Below, one piece after another: positions 23,201-37,107 of a stretch of 64,000 nt of DNA. The notes beneath the pieces were generated by a model, which was not told the origin of the DNA, did not search any database, and saw only the letters and a list, made by a program, of their open reading frames with translations. Numbering within the stretch: the first letter of the stretch is position 1; each line of letters starts with the position of its first letter. Origin of the DNA: Sweltsa coloradensis (Eukaryota; Arthropoda; Insecta; Plecoptera; Chloroperlidae); contig JAMZAV010001291.1 in the NCBI GenBank assembly GCA_024449915.1, positions 124,001-188,000 on the forward strand, given 5' to 3'. A program made the translations under genes and the position numbers.

Positions 23201-26200
23201 TAGTTGTTTATGAGTAATAAATACATTAAACATTTGTAACATCAACAATCGCACATTGTTAAAATATAAAGGACCAATAAGAGCTCGCTTCAATACCATT
23301 CTTGCAACAACAAAAAACTACACAGATTAACATGCACAAAAAGTTTTAGATTTAGCTGTCACTGGATAATCGTCCGTCTGTTTTGGGGAATGGTCCTGGA
23401 GCTCGAAGCCTCTCCCCTGGTATTCTTTAGTGCCTGGTGCGAAGCACCTATAACTAAAAATCAGATGTGAGCCCGAGTTGGGCGATGGACAGCGTCCTTG
23501 CGCTGCATGGTGATTGGTGACAGGTACCGTTGATTTCGGTTTAATACCGCCGGATCTCGCGAATGGCAACAAACCTCTAGGTTTTGACATTAGATGTAAT
23601 AAGTAACAGCACCCCTGGCAGAAAAAGTCCCACAAGAGACATCCAAGAAGATTTATTTTTTATTTTTTGGATGAGCGAAGCAAAGACTTCAATTTCACTG
23701 CCCCCAAAAAATTTAGCTCGGGTGTTTTTTTTTTTTTTTTTTGTATTTTTGTCAATTTGTTCGCTCCCTACCGGGCAAACGGCATATCCGGTCTTGATGA
23801 AAATTAGAGGGGACCTTCGAAATCTCTGAACTTAGAGCTGTATTGTTTTTGGGTACAATCAAAGAAATATTTCTCATGAATATCGTACTTTTACGATTTT
23901 TTCCGATTTTTTGTGCGACATTTTCGTGCCATTTGGGTCAATTCTGACCAAACGGGTGGGGCTACAACGTTCATATTATACATGGACATTAAGGTTATGG
24001 TGATGTAGTACCTTTTGAAAGAAAAAGTTAAAAAAGTTAGCCAGAATCTATAGAAATAAAGCTTTTAATATAAGTTATTTGATTTTTTGTGCGATATTTT
24101 CGTGCCATTTGGGCCAATTCTGACCAAACGGGTGGGGCTTTAACGTTCATATTATACATGGACATTAAGGTTATGGTGATGAATTACCTTTTGAAAGAAA
24201 AAGTTAGCCAGAATCCATGGAAATAAAGCTTTTAATATTCGTTTTTTACGGTAAACTAGGAAAACGCTTAAGTCCCGCCGCATTGATGGATGAGCGTATT
24301 TTGTTAGTTTTTTTGTTTACGTTTTTTGCGTTTGTTTGCACATTTCCTCTGCAAGTGCTTTTTGAATGCATTGTAGGTGATTGTTGTCAAGTTTCTATTG
24401 TGACTTGTTATTTGGTATTATAAACCTCAAAAAACTCATATTAAAACCTTTATTTCTGTGGATTCTGGCTAACTTTTTCAACTTTTTCTTTCAAAAGATA
24501 CTACATCACCATAATCTTAATGTCCATGTGAAATCTGAACGTTGTAGCTCCACCCGTTTGGTCAGAATCGGCCCAAATGTGACGAAAATATCGCACTAAA
24601 AATTGAAAAACTTATATTAAAACCTTTATTTCTATGGATTCTAGCTAACTTTTTCAACTTTTTTTTTAAAAGGTACTACATCACCATAACCTTAATGTCC
24701 ATGTGAAATATTAAGTAAGTAAGTAAGTAAGTTTTATTTCCACACACATAGCATATTACATTATAATAATTAACACTTTGTGATGACCTCTAAGAATATA
24801 TTGTCTGGAATAAGTATTTATTTACTTATTCCTAAACAAATAAACTTTGTTATTGAGGTGTTTGGAAAGGTACAATTTGCTGTATCAAGCAGGATGCAAA
24901 TTGAGATATACTCCGTCACATTTCTATCCTAAAAATAAGTTACTTGATAATTAATGCCTTAGTCTTAGTTTGTACATATCATAACAATTTTACTGTTGGC
25001 TAGTAATAGAATTTGAGTGCCTCGTATATAAGAGAATACTAATGAAACGAGAGAACAAGTATTTGTCTAGTTTTTCTTGTGGGCCGAGATTGGTTTCAAT
25101 TTAAGGCAGTACATAAAACAAAGATAAGACATAAGAGACAAAAAAGGCAAACAAATATTAATATAATAATCAGACTTAAATGAATCTATAGAAATAAGAC
25201 AAACTATAAGACAAAATTTAAAACACAAGACAAAGAAATGGGACTACCATACAATATATCTTAGCCTATTTGTGGAATACAAACATAACAATAGTACAAT
25301 ATATCTATATCTATTAGGCCTATTTAGAATTTGTAGTATAAAGATAGGCCTAACAGTGTTGTAACCCTACCCGTTTGGTCAGAATCGGCCCAAATGTCAC
25401 GAAAATATCACACTAAAAATCGGGGAAAAAATCGTAAAAGTACGATATTCATGAGAAATATTTCTTTGATTGTACCCAAAAACAATACACCTCTAAGTTC
25501 AGAGAAAACAAAGGTCCCCTCCAATTTTCATCAAGATTGCATATGCTGTTTGCCCGGGACCAAGCGAACAGACAAAAAAAAAAAAAAAACACCAGAGCTA
25601 AATTTTTTGGGGGGTCAGTGAAATTGAAGTCTTCGCTTCACTCGCTACGCTCATCCAATAACAAATTGACAAGTAACAATAGAAACTTGACAACAATCAC
25701 CTACAATGCGTAGGCAGCAAAACAAAGCACTTGCAAAAGTAAAGATATTCCACGCAAACTAAAGACTTAAAAAAAAGCTCATCCATCAACGTGACTAAAA
25801 AAAGAGCGATTGCAAAGCTTCCTAGTTTATCGTCACGGAGGTCTTAGTTGTGGGTCCACTACACCCACTCGACGACCCGCGGCGATGAGACGTTGACGAG
25901 CCCGTAAAAGCCGTGCCTGACGACGTGAAGGCAAGAAACGAGGTCCAAGAGCTGCAATGGGGTACGGGAATACGTCACTTCTTCTCGGAATAATGTGGGC
26001 AAGTGCAGAAACTTGGGGATTTGGTACGGCTTCTAGAGAGGCGCGGTAAGCGGTTTGCAGACCACGGTCAGCGTGAACCTCCGACATTCGTGTCCAGGGA
26101 GGGAGAGAAAGGGGCACATGAAGAATCTTGTTTTGTTTGCTGTATTCGGTTGTGGCGAGCTGTGCACATCCTCCCCAGACAGGTTTTAATGTTAATGATC

Positions 26201-29200
26201 ACACTCCTACTCCCTAACCTTTGAATCATCTGCCCGAGGGATCAACATTATGAAAATTGATACAACACGATGCAAAACTACAAAATGATATTTTAGTAAA
26301 AACTTAAGTAGGCCCTAGGTAATTGTTAGCTAGGTGTCAATATCCCTACTTTCAATATCAAACATGAGCAAACTTATTAGGCCTATAGCATTAAAGTTGT
26401 ATGTCCCAGCATGCAACAAAGCACATATTCAATACAAATTTACTACATAGGCCCACGCGAAAGAAAAAAAATTGGCTATCACAGTATCTCACCTTGGTTG
26501 TTTGTGAATCCTGTCATCTACGCTGCGATCAGTATCCTTAGTGGAGTGTCTTTGAGCGTCAGATGCAGAGTTCTTATCCAAATGATTGCCGTCCCTGCTC
26601 GTACTTGGTTTGCTGTGAACCCCGTCACCTCCGGATGCAGAGCTCTTATCCAAATGATTGCCGTCCCTGCTCGTACTTGGTTTGCTGTGACCAAACGTTG
26701 AAACTGAGGTTTCTTGTCGCTTCTTGGAACTGAAATAGATTTTTGCAATATAACCTTAACCCACAAAACAAGATGCAAACCGATTATTGGTGAACAATAA
26801 CAACGTGCAAAAGGTTTCTTAAGAGGTCTTACCACTTGAGGCTAGTGTGGGGAAAGTAAATGCAATGAATGCAGTTGAATGGTTAGTTATTTTTTTTGTT
26901 TTGCAGGAATGTTCATGAAGTAATGTTCTATTTAGGGCTGTTCAAATTTTGAATAATAAAACTAGAAAAGTTTGAATATAGAATAATTTTATCTTCAAAT
27001 AAATTTGAATAATGACGGAAATAAAAGCATTTATTAATAAATTGACGAATTGAGTTTAATTTACTGTTTGATTTAACAAATTTAAATTTAAATGTGCTGT
27101 TTTAGGTGGCTTATGAGTTATGAGTTATGACTGAGGGGTGATGTTGTTGCTGCAAAAATAAAAATATATCCTAAGTACTAATCAGAATCACCAGTTTTAC
27201 TAGGTCTTCTACTTCTACATAAGCCTATCCTAGACCTAGGCCTATAACAAATCAAGACAAGGCTGATTTGATGACATGCCCTAGGCTAGGCCTAACTTCA
27301 GTAGAATCGAAGCCTAGGGCCTTACCTAAAGTTAAAAACTAAAACAGAATAATGCTTAGGGTTAGCCTAGGCCGCCTGTTGAGAGTCTTCAGACTCTTGC
27401 CACAAGTTTTACACTTGGCAGATCCTTTTAATATACTAGACTCTGAAATGTTTGCCGATGATGCAAACATAATAGCCATAGCCAATGACTAGAGCCCCGC
27501 ATTTTTCGTAAGTGGCGGTATAATAGCTTTTACAACGAAATTGGGAGAAATTTGTTTTTTATACCGAAATTGAGATAAAATTGGTTTTTATACCAAAATT
27601 CATGATTTTTAAGTGCAAAAAAATTAAAATATATCTGTATTATTCACGGAAAACTCTATTTACTGTCAATACAAATGGTGAAATTACGCGTAATGGCGCC
27701 TTGTCCAAAGCATTTGTAATGCAACTGAAGAAATATTAATTTCATCGTATTGAATTAGAAAATTAACGTTATTAAATTTGCATTTTTAACTGACACACAC
27801 TGCATTAATAGTGTAAGTCCGCTCCTAACGCTGTATTGAAGTAAAGTATTGCTTTTAAGATCTAATATTTTACCAAAATTGGTACTTTATTTACCAAAAT
27901 ATGCATATTTTTGTCCATTTTTAACACGAAATTAGGAATTTAATTCAACGAAATTCATAAGTTTTATTTACCATTTAATCTTGCCCCTACCAATGACATA
28001 TCAACTCTAAAACAAATATCTGAAATCAAAATTGCTAATGCCACAGAATGGTTCAACGATAATGAACTGCTATTAAATGAAACCAAATCTATAATTGTTG
28101 AATTTCACAAAGACCCACCGGTAGGTATAAAAACAGTATACAATAGTACAAATAATACCTCAATCAAAGTAGGAGCATCAACAAATTTTGTGGAACTAAT
28201 AATAGACAGTAAACTCAAGTGGCACGAACACATCAAAGTGCTAATTAAAAAACTTAACTCTGGTTACTTTGCAATCAAATCTATCAAGTCCGTACTCTGT
28301 AGCAAACATTGCAACAGCCAAAATAGTATATTTCTCTAACTGTGAGGCACACATAAGGTACCGTATGGGATTGAATTCTGGGGTTGCTCTCCCAGTACCA
28401 AGAAAGTTTTTATAATTCAAAAGAAGGTAATCCGGTCAATGCAAGTCTTGAAGATCACACTGTAAACCTCTCTTCATTAAATTAAATATCTTAAATTAAA
28501 GTAAATTGGTGGAGAAGAAGGAGTTGGATGATGTGGAAGAAACACTAAGTCTGGCAAGCTTAGTATCTACAGTTTCATGCCCTTGATAATGGTGGAAAAC
28601 CACCACTCAACCCGACATAGTTGGAACTGAGTTATGATGATTATTATTATCTTAACACTCTATAGTCTGTTCATTTTACAAGCAATCCTAAAAGTAACAA
28701 AAAAAAACATACAAACACTTCCAACAAATAAAAATATCCACACCCACGACAAACGTCTAAAAAACAACATACATGTAAACTATTTTTCAAAATCTTCAAC
28801 CCAAACAACCTCCGATTACACACACATTAAATTGTTTAATAAACTACCGACTGAACTAAAAAACATAGGCTCATTAGACAGATTTAAATACTCTGTAAAA
28901 AAGTTCCTTATTGCAAAAGCATATTACTCCATAAACGAGTATTAAGTTGATAAAATACGTAGTATAATTTAGTTTAGTTTTGAGTTTTGACTCAAGATTA
29001 TGAAACTGTAATTCATGACCATATGTCTTGTCTATTTATGTATATAGGCTATCATAATTTATAACTATAATTTTTATTGTTTCCTTGTATTTTCTGTATT
29101 TTGTCTGTACATCTGTAAATGCCTCTTGCAAAATGTAGATACTATGACAGTAAACCAATTATTATTATATTGTTATTGTCTGCTAGAAGTGAATAAAAAT

Positions 29201-32200
29201 CCCAAGAAAAAAAAAAAAAATCCCCAGCCTTGCGAATGCGTTGTCTTCGGAATCACTGCCTTCCATGACCTAGTTTAGCGACGACATCGGGTACCCCTGT
29301 TCTATTTTTATTTTATTTTTCAAACAATGTGTTGTTAAAAATTTGTAATAAATAATTGATAATTTTAATTTAAAATTGCATTTCTTTTTGGTAGCCTACG
29401 TAACTACGTATCAGCACCTTCTTTTCTCACAGATTGTGAAACTGTTCAGTTATGCTAGGCCCACCCCACTCACAATAGGCTATGCGTGTTCCAAGGACGC
29501 GCGCACATTGTTTGAACTTTAAAGAATTATTTTGAAGGGCACTTTTGACCTGCCGATTGTAAATTGTAACTAATTAAAAAAAATAAAAAATTAATTAAAA
29601 AATTAGGTTATATTTTTTAAAAAATCCCCCAATTTTTTTTTTTTTAAGAATTGGTTCCGGAGTGCAGGAACCGGTATGAACTTTTTGGACTCGATGTCAT
29701 CACTAACTTAGTTACTTTATTTTTATTATTATTATAGCAGGTTAAATGCGACCATCAAAACACTGACTGTTTGTTGTAGTAGTAGTCACCACAGAAGTCG
29801 AAGAAATTTTTCGATATGTCACTAGCGTGCTCTGTCGATGAAAATGTAAACTTCTTGCTCTCTTGCGGCGAAAATTCAAACTACTTGCACTTTAAGCGGG
29901 CTTTTTAATAGATGTGCGTTCATAACCGTGAGACTCACAAAAACCAAAATAGTTCAAATTTCGAATCGAAATAAAATAGGTAAAAAATCATTCTAGTAGA
30001 ATATTATTCAAAAGTCAAATAGTATTCGCAAAGCCCTAGTTCTATTGATAAAGCAATTCACTTGCAAAGAATATGCCTTAAGAAGGGGTGAATGTAGTCC
30101 CTATACTAGCAATGTTAAATTGAGGTTGTTCATGAATCATGATGCCATTATTCAATTATGTTTGCATGAAACTTCTTGATTTTTTTTTAGTACAGTAAGA
30201 CCTCGTTCATCCGAGCTCCGATTAACCGAGATGCCGTGTTGTCCGAGCTGGTTTCAGGCACCCTTTCCTTTTTTTAATTAGGCCGAAATGTTATGTTCTT
30301 TACATCGAATGTCATGCAGTATGCTGTTTACTACAATGACGTGTCACTTGTCACATAAGAATTGCACAGCGCGTGAATGTAAGGGGGTTTGGGGGCAGGG
30401 GTTGAGGGTAGGGTGCCGTCGAGTGTTGAGCCAGTGTCTTTGTGAGTGCTTGCCGCCGCCGCCGTTACCTTGCTTAAAGACGGCGGACGAGAGAGAAGAG
30501 AGGGAGGGAGAGAGAGTAAGAGACAAAATATGGCCTTGAAGACAACATGATAGAGGCTGGCTATGATTATGAAGAAATAAACATTGCATCGGGACATCCA
30601 GTCAATGACAGACACGAAGATAAACGTCACCCCTCCCCTCCTCCTCCCAAGCCACAGATTACATATCCCCTCACTTTAGTCAGTCAATTGGCTTTGGGCC
30701 AAGACTCTCGCCCAGTTGTTTTGTTTACAATATGAGATAAGATAATGAGACAACACATTCATTCCATCAGCAAAGCAGTGGGCAGCCGATGTCATCACTA
30801 AGAGGCTGTTTATGTTCTTTTAATTGTATGTATATCATTTTACCATATCAGGCAATGCTACGAGAGCAAATAAACAAAAGATCGCGATCATCCGAGTTTT
30901 TCGATAATTCGAGCTGCACCCGGTCTCATCCACTTCGGATAATAGAGGTTTTACTGTATTTATGTAACTAGCCTATTACGAGTGTACTGAACCTCAAATC
31001 TTAGGATTAAATAACAATTAATAATTGTTAACATTCTGGAATAATTATTAAAATACTGTTTCCGAGTACTTTTTTCCTACATTTTTCACACTTTGAATTT
31101 TATTCTAATGCAATTATTTAACTTTTCACTATTCTTAGAGGTTCTGTAACTACAAAAAAAAACTTAATAATAAACTGTAAATGATGAGAGAATTTGGTAG
31201 AGAACTTTGTGAGATATGGCATCTGGAGAGCAAAAAAATACAATTCTGAGATAACGCATCTCAAAGTTCGATGTTTAAATTTACTTAAATGATTAGAAAA
31301 CGACAGAATGATGACAGAAAAACAACAACAAATCCCCACCTAACTGTTGTACTATGCATGATAGCCAACTTCAAAACTAGCACATTCTCCTAGAATATAA
31401 AACAAACCTCAAGTTTCCATTTTCCACACAATGTCAACATTGCAGATGTTTTAACGTATTGTTGTTACAGTGCGTTGCTAAACAACTAAATAATTAATAG
31501 ATGGACCATTTTTAGGACAATTCACACACTTTTTCTTGCATTATACGTAAAAAAAAAAAAAAAAAACGTTACAAAAAAATAATCCCAACTAAAATATATA
31601 CATAATTATATATATTTATTTTTTTTAATCTCAGAACATTCTTGCCTTAAACACTCATGGCGAGACATCCGCCAGACCATTAAGTTTAGTGCTTATACTC
31701 GCCTCCGTGCTAGTCCTAGAGAGTCCTCTTGAAAAAGGAATTGCATTTGATCAGAGAATTTTATAAAACTCCTAATTTGTTTATCGGTGACTACAGACAC
31801 ACAAGGAATGTCATTACTTATGAAGCAAAAAATTGTGTAAAATCACTAATCAGTTCTGGTACCCAAGTGGGTAGGCAAATTTTTCGTAATCAATTGAATC
31901 AAGATAGCCTATAATATTATCTACTTTCACATACAAGGAAAAAACTAAGTTAAATTGGCTATCCCATTCAATAATCTCACCTGTCATCTCCATCTCGATC
32001 ATTGTTGTCCTTTTGTTTTTTGTTTATTTTGTCATCGACTGTTGAAGCGTTAGGTTTGGAGTTCTTATTCAAATGATTACTTTCCTTGCTTCCACTCGGT
32101 TTCTTGATATCCAGCCAAGAAGCTAAGATTTGTTGTTGCTTCTTAAACCTGAAAAATAGAATTACAATATAAACTCACCAATACACAAAACAAGAGGCAA

Positions 32201-35200
32201 ATACTAAATAAAATAACATAAATCTGTTTGTTTTTAGAGTGTAACAAATCAGTCACATAAACTGATCTTCAGTATGCAGGGACTATAATTTTGAAGCGGA
32301 CCAAGCTACCCTGTCGTCATCGACAAGTGAACTATGTCCAAACTGCACATCGATAGTTAAAGAACGGGAACAAGTCAAACAGAAGACTGCCATGTTGCCG
32401 TCATAACTGAACAATAGCGTGGTTATGCTCTCATCTCACGTACATTGGGGTTTGAGTGGAATAATGCAACACAACACAACGCATAGCAATAGGGAATATT
32501 CCACTTCCGTCAAATACTGTACAAATAGATTTTTTAAAAGAGGTATTTTGTCCCAATTACGAATATGTACTTTGTTTTTCTGTGAAATAATAATCCAATG
32601 GTTCATAGCCGTTTTAAAAACAGCATTTAGCCTACTTAAATATTCTAAGAGCGGCAAAAACGACTATGACGTCAGAACTGTGTCAAACCAACGCCGTCTG
32701 GATACACATACATACATCCAGACGGTGTTTTAAACAAAGCAGTGCCTAGCGTAGCCTACAGTAGTGTAAACCAATAATACATTAATTAAAGATCCCAACG
32801 TAGTAGCCACAACATTGAATAAATATTTTACGAGTGAAGCATCTTACCTGACAAATAATATAAGTACCAGAAATTATCCAAATAATCCAAATCATAATTT
32901 CCAAACTTACTTATCAAAGTCAAACAAAAGCCCAATTAACTCCCTATATTTGTATGAAACAAACCCTAAAGAAATAAAAATATTGTACTTAAATTAAAGC
33001 CAAAGCACTCTGCAGGTATTGATGATTTGTCGATTATAGTTATAAAAAAATGTATAAATGAACTAGCTGAACCTTTATCCGACATTTTCAATACTTGCTT
33101 TGAAGATGGTGTCTTTCCCAAGGCATTAAAAATATCCAAAATTATACCAATATTTAAAAAAGGAAGTAAACTCATTGCAAGTAACTATAGACCTATATCC
33201 ATCCTTCCAGCTGCCTCAAAAATATTAGAAACTTTGATATTCAATCGAATGATCGCATTCTTCGATGAAAATAATATCATAACAGAGAGACAAAATGGCT
33301 TTAGACGAGGCAAATCAACAAGTGACACAATTAGTAGATTTCTAAAAACTATTGTTGAAGCAGTCGACTCAAACATACCAACATTGGGCATATTTTGTGA
33401 TCTAACAAAAGCGTTTGATTGTGTTGATCACAAATACTGCTGGACAAGTTAGAGTACTATGGTATACGTGGGAATGCATTGAAACTCTTAACATCTTACC
33501 TGACCGACCGACTACAATGCATAGTACTGACTGATCTTAAGAACAACAAATTTTACAAACATTAAATCAGAATTTGAAAAGGTTATTTGTGGAGTTCCAC
33601 AAGGATCGATCCTTGGGGCCCCTATTCTTCATTATCTTTATTAACGACCTACCTGACAATATTGATGATGCCGAGTTGTTTGCTGATGACTTTACTACTA
33701 GCGTAACGGCTGCGAATACAGTTTTACTCAAAGAAAAGGAGAGAAAAAGACTTACTGAGTCTATTGAATGGTTTACAATGAACAAACTATTGCTTAATTC
33801 TCTAAAAACTAACTTTATCCAGTTCCATTCAATTCAAAAAAAGAAATCACTAAACTTCATACATTGCCTAGCAAATTCAAATGACAAATCAGTTGTAAAC
33901 TCAGTTGAACAAACAAACTTTCTAGGTCTAACAATAGATAAAAACTTAACATGGCATGCTCACATTAAGATACTGATAAAAAAAACTCAGCTCTGCTTGT
34001 TTTGCAATTAAAAGCATCAAACATATAAGCAATGTATCAACTGCTAAAGTATGCTACTTTTCTCTATTTGAATCACATCTAAGATATGGGATAGAATTTG
34101 GGGGAATGTCAACTCACATTGATAAATTTTTTCATTGTACAAAAACGAGCAATTAGAGCATTATATTCCCTTGGGCAAATGGAGCATTGTAAACCTTACT
34201 TTATTGCTCTGAACATTCTTACAGTTCCATGTCTTTACATTCTTAAATCAGTCTTAAGCATTAAGAAAAACATCCAAATCCTTGCAGTTAATGCGAATGT
34301 ACATACTCACAACACAAGGCAAAAACATGATCTCCATCTTAGCCAATGTTCTACAAACCTTGGCCAGAAAAACTCTGATTATATAAATAAAATTAGCTAC
34401 AACCTTGTTTCCAAAAGAAATCAAAGATATACCTCAATATAATAAATTTAAAAATGAGCTGACAAAATTTTTATTACAAAAGCTTACTACAGTGTAAATG
34501 ACTTTATCACATCAACTGACCTACCATAATTTTAAATCAGTTGGTTGTTAAATGTTACAATATTTGAAATTTGGAAATTAATGTTCTTATTCATTTCTCT
34601 TTATCCAAGTTAATTAACAATGTAATATTGTAAACTTGCACTGTATCTTTGGGCTTTTGGTAGTTAGCCTACAGTGAAACCTCTATCCATAGTTTCTCAA
34701 ACTACTGTTTTCCTGCATCTATAGTGTTTTTTATGCACTCCCATAATAAGCTTTATTGTTATTTTCTATTTGATCCATAGTTTTTCCGGATCCATAGTTT
34801 TTTCAAGTACTCCCCTGAAAAACGATGCATAGAGGTTTCACTGTATATATTACCTAATATGAGAGACAATGTAATGAAAGATGAGTATTTGTTAGTGTAG
34901 TGTATTTTTGTATTATTAGTAGTGTATTTTGTTATTAGTAGATGTACTGTATGTATAGTATTTATACATATACTTTGTGTAAACTTCATTAAGTTTAATA
35001 ATTGTGTACAACTAAAATGGACTACACGGTGAAAACTGTTGAAACCTGTAACTATTGTTATTTGTTGGTTGTCCAAAATAAATTGAAATTGAAATTGAAA
35101 CAAATGGTGGACATTTTACATTTAGCGCCTAGCCGGAAAACAAAAAACTAAAAAAAACTAAAACAGTCCTAGGTCTAGCAGTAGGATTTTCTAGTTCTGA

Positions 35201-37052
35201 ACAAGAAGCATTGATTGATTTGTCAAATGACAGCACCCTGAGCCTCGAATTCAAAGACAAATCACTGCCCCAGTTTTGGTTGAATCGAAAGCAAGAATTC
35301 CCACAGCTGTTGTATGTGCATGCGATGCGAGTGATATTACCATTTGCCACGTCGTACGTACGTGTCCGTGAAACTGGATTCTCGGCCCTAGCTGCAGTAA
35401 AAACCAAATACCGCAAAAATAAAAACAAAATTACTCACTTGACAAGCCCTAGGCTTAGCCTGCCAACCCTAGGCCTGCACGTCCGAGTTCTGACACACAT
35501 CCCGCACAAAAACCTTACTTTGATGACTAATTAAGGCCTAATGTAGATAAAGGATAGCATGATAGTCCTAGGCTGTGCAAAAATTCAAGACAAAAATGCT
35601 TGTATTTCTTTATCACAATAATCTTGCGAAATCTCCTGTCACATAGGGAAAAAGAAAAACAAAAGTCGGTGAAAATGTACATCGTTCTTTGGCTAATTTG
35701 GCGATTTGAGTGGCTGTGGAGTTGTGTTTGTTGTTGAGCGGATGGGCGAGCACCGTCGTCTGTATGTAAATAATATGTACAAATATACGTATATTTAGTT
35801 TCTAATTGGCCTTGACTCTACACAGTTATGACGTAGTACCGTCCAAAGATGGCGCACGCTCGTTTTTGGCGCGTAAACTGGGGTTCAAATTTACTTCTTG
35901 TTTAAATTTCACAAAATACATTTTTTTTTAAATAAAAAAGTGCAGTGAATATTAAGACATGTATAAGAATTAAAATAAAATATAAAATAGTAAGTGGAAT
36001 ATTCCCTATTGAATTTAGTAAAAGTTTGCCATGTGGCTCCAATGTCAATTGACAAGATTATTGGTTGTGAGTTGTGACAGATTCGAGCCCGTGCTGGTAC
36101 CCTCACAAGGCAATATTATCACTATCAGCAATCATTTAATTTATTTAACTCAGCCACTCAAATATTAATCAATGTAATCTTAATAATCAATCAATCAATA
36201 TCATCAATGACAACTATGAGAGAATTTTTTTTATTTTTTATTGTTTATCCTTGTTACTTATTACATTTTTTAACAACAAGAAAAGGCGTTGATGCTAGTA
36301 AAATTTAGCTAAAACACTTGATATCTTTGTAGAAATATCGTGCCGCGAAGAGCTAACTAAATTATTTCAATCTTACCATACACGCTTGTCTCTGTTAATA
36401 TCTGCCTCCCGATCGGTATCCCTGTTGGCTTCCACTCGAACATTGGACCTCGGGTTATCTTCTTTGCTTTTACTCGTCTGCTCCTCCAACCTTGAGCGGG
36501 AAGCTTGATGTTTTTTCCTTGACATTTTATGTTTAGGCCTATACCTGAAACAATTAATTAATTAATTAATTACATAGGAAAGGGATAAGATGTCAATATC
36601 AAATTCAGACTTTTTGCAGTGATTGCATAGTAATAATACATGATATAGGATATATGGAAATAAAAGATATAAATGACTGTCTAAATTTCAAGCAGCAATT
36701 GACAGGATAGTCCAATGGGTGAAGATAAATAAAATGAGTTTTTTTACAAAGGGTCTAGGTATAGCACGGATGTTGGGAAACATTCATTTGTGGGTTGGAG
36801 AGCTAAAAGTTGGAACTACCTCCAGATAAATGTATATTCAACCGGCAACCCTCTACCAACAAACGTTGCTGTGTTCAAGCAGATAATTAAAATAGTAATA
36901 GGTTATAAACATTTATGTATTTTGTTTTTAAAAACTAATTTAACTAAGTAAACTGTTTGTAGTAGTTTAAGTAAGTTTATGTGTACTAGTAAGTTTGTCT
37001 ACTATGTATTGAAGAATAATAATTATTAATAATGAAAATATTGTTCAATGAC

Positions 37053-37107
<55 letters not shown>

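Larger units (their letters stand above)
23667..25825 (+). mobile_element. Helentron-like repeat (family A), outer copy 6
   Basis: The first half (23667-24255) runs from TTGGATGAGCGAAGC to ttacggtaa, and the second half (25659-25825) resumes with taacaaattgacaagtaac and ends gattgcaaagcttCCTAG plus T. In uninterrupted copies these words are adjacent, so the copy at 24256-25658 was inserted here. Its 3' terminal stem differs from the other A copies and matches that of the outer element at 54128. Confidence 0.6.
26933..30038. mobile_element. hAT element, 3.1 kb, carrying a LINE and two MITEs
   Basis: Ends TAGGGCTGTTCAAATTTTG and gcaaagcccta with an exact 8-bp target duplication GTTCTATT at 26925-26932 and 30039-30046. 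Sub-terminal words gaataataaaactag and attctagtagaatattattc are also roughly inverted. No hAT transposase was seen inside. The centre is filled by a LINE relic and by hAT MITEs at 27490 and 29276. Confidence 0.75.

Noticed and set aside
23330..23447. Exon-like minus-strand stretch after ttagttatag, open as CFAPGTKEYQGRGFELQ and on
   Set aside because: No consensus donor follows; the only one giving the phase exon 10 (12608) would need is a poor TTTTT/GTGCAT. Left out of the gene model.
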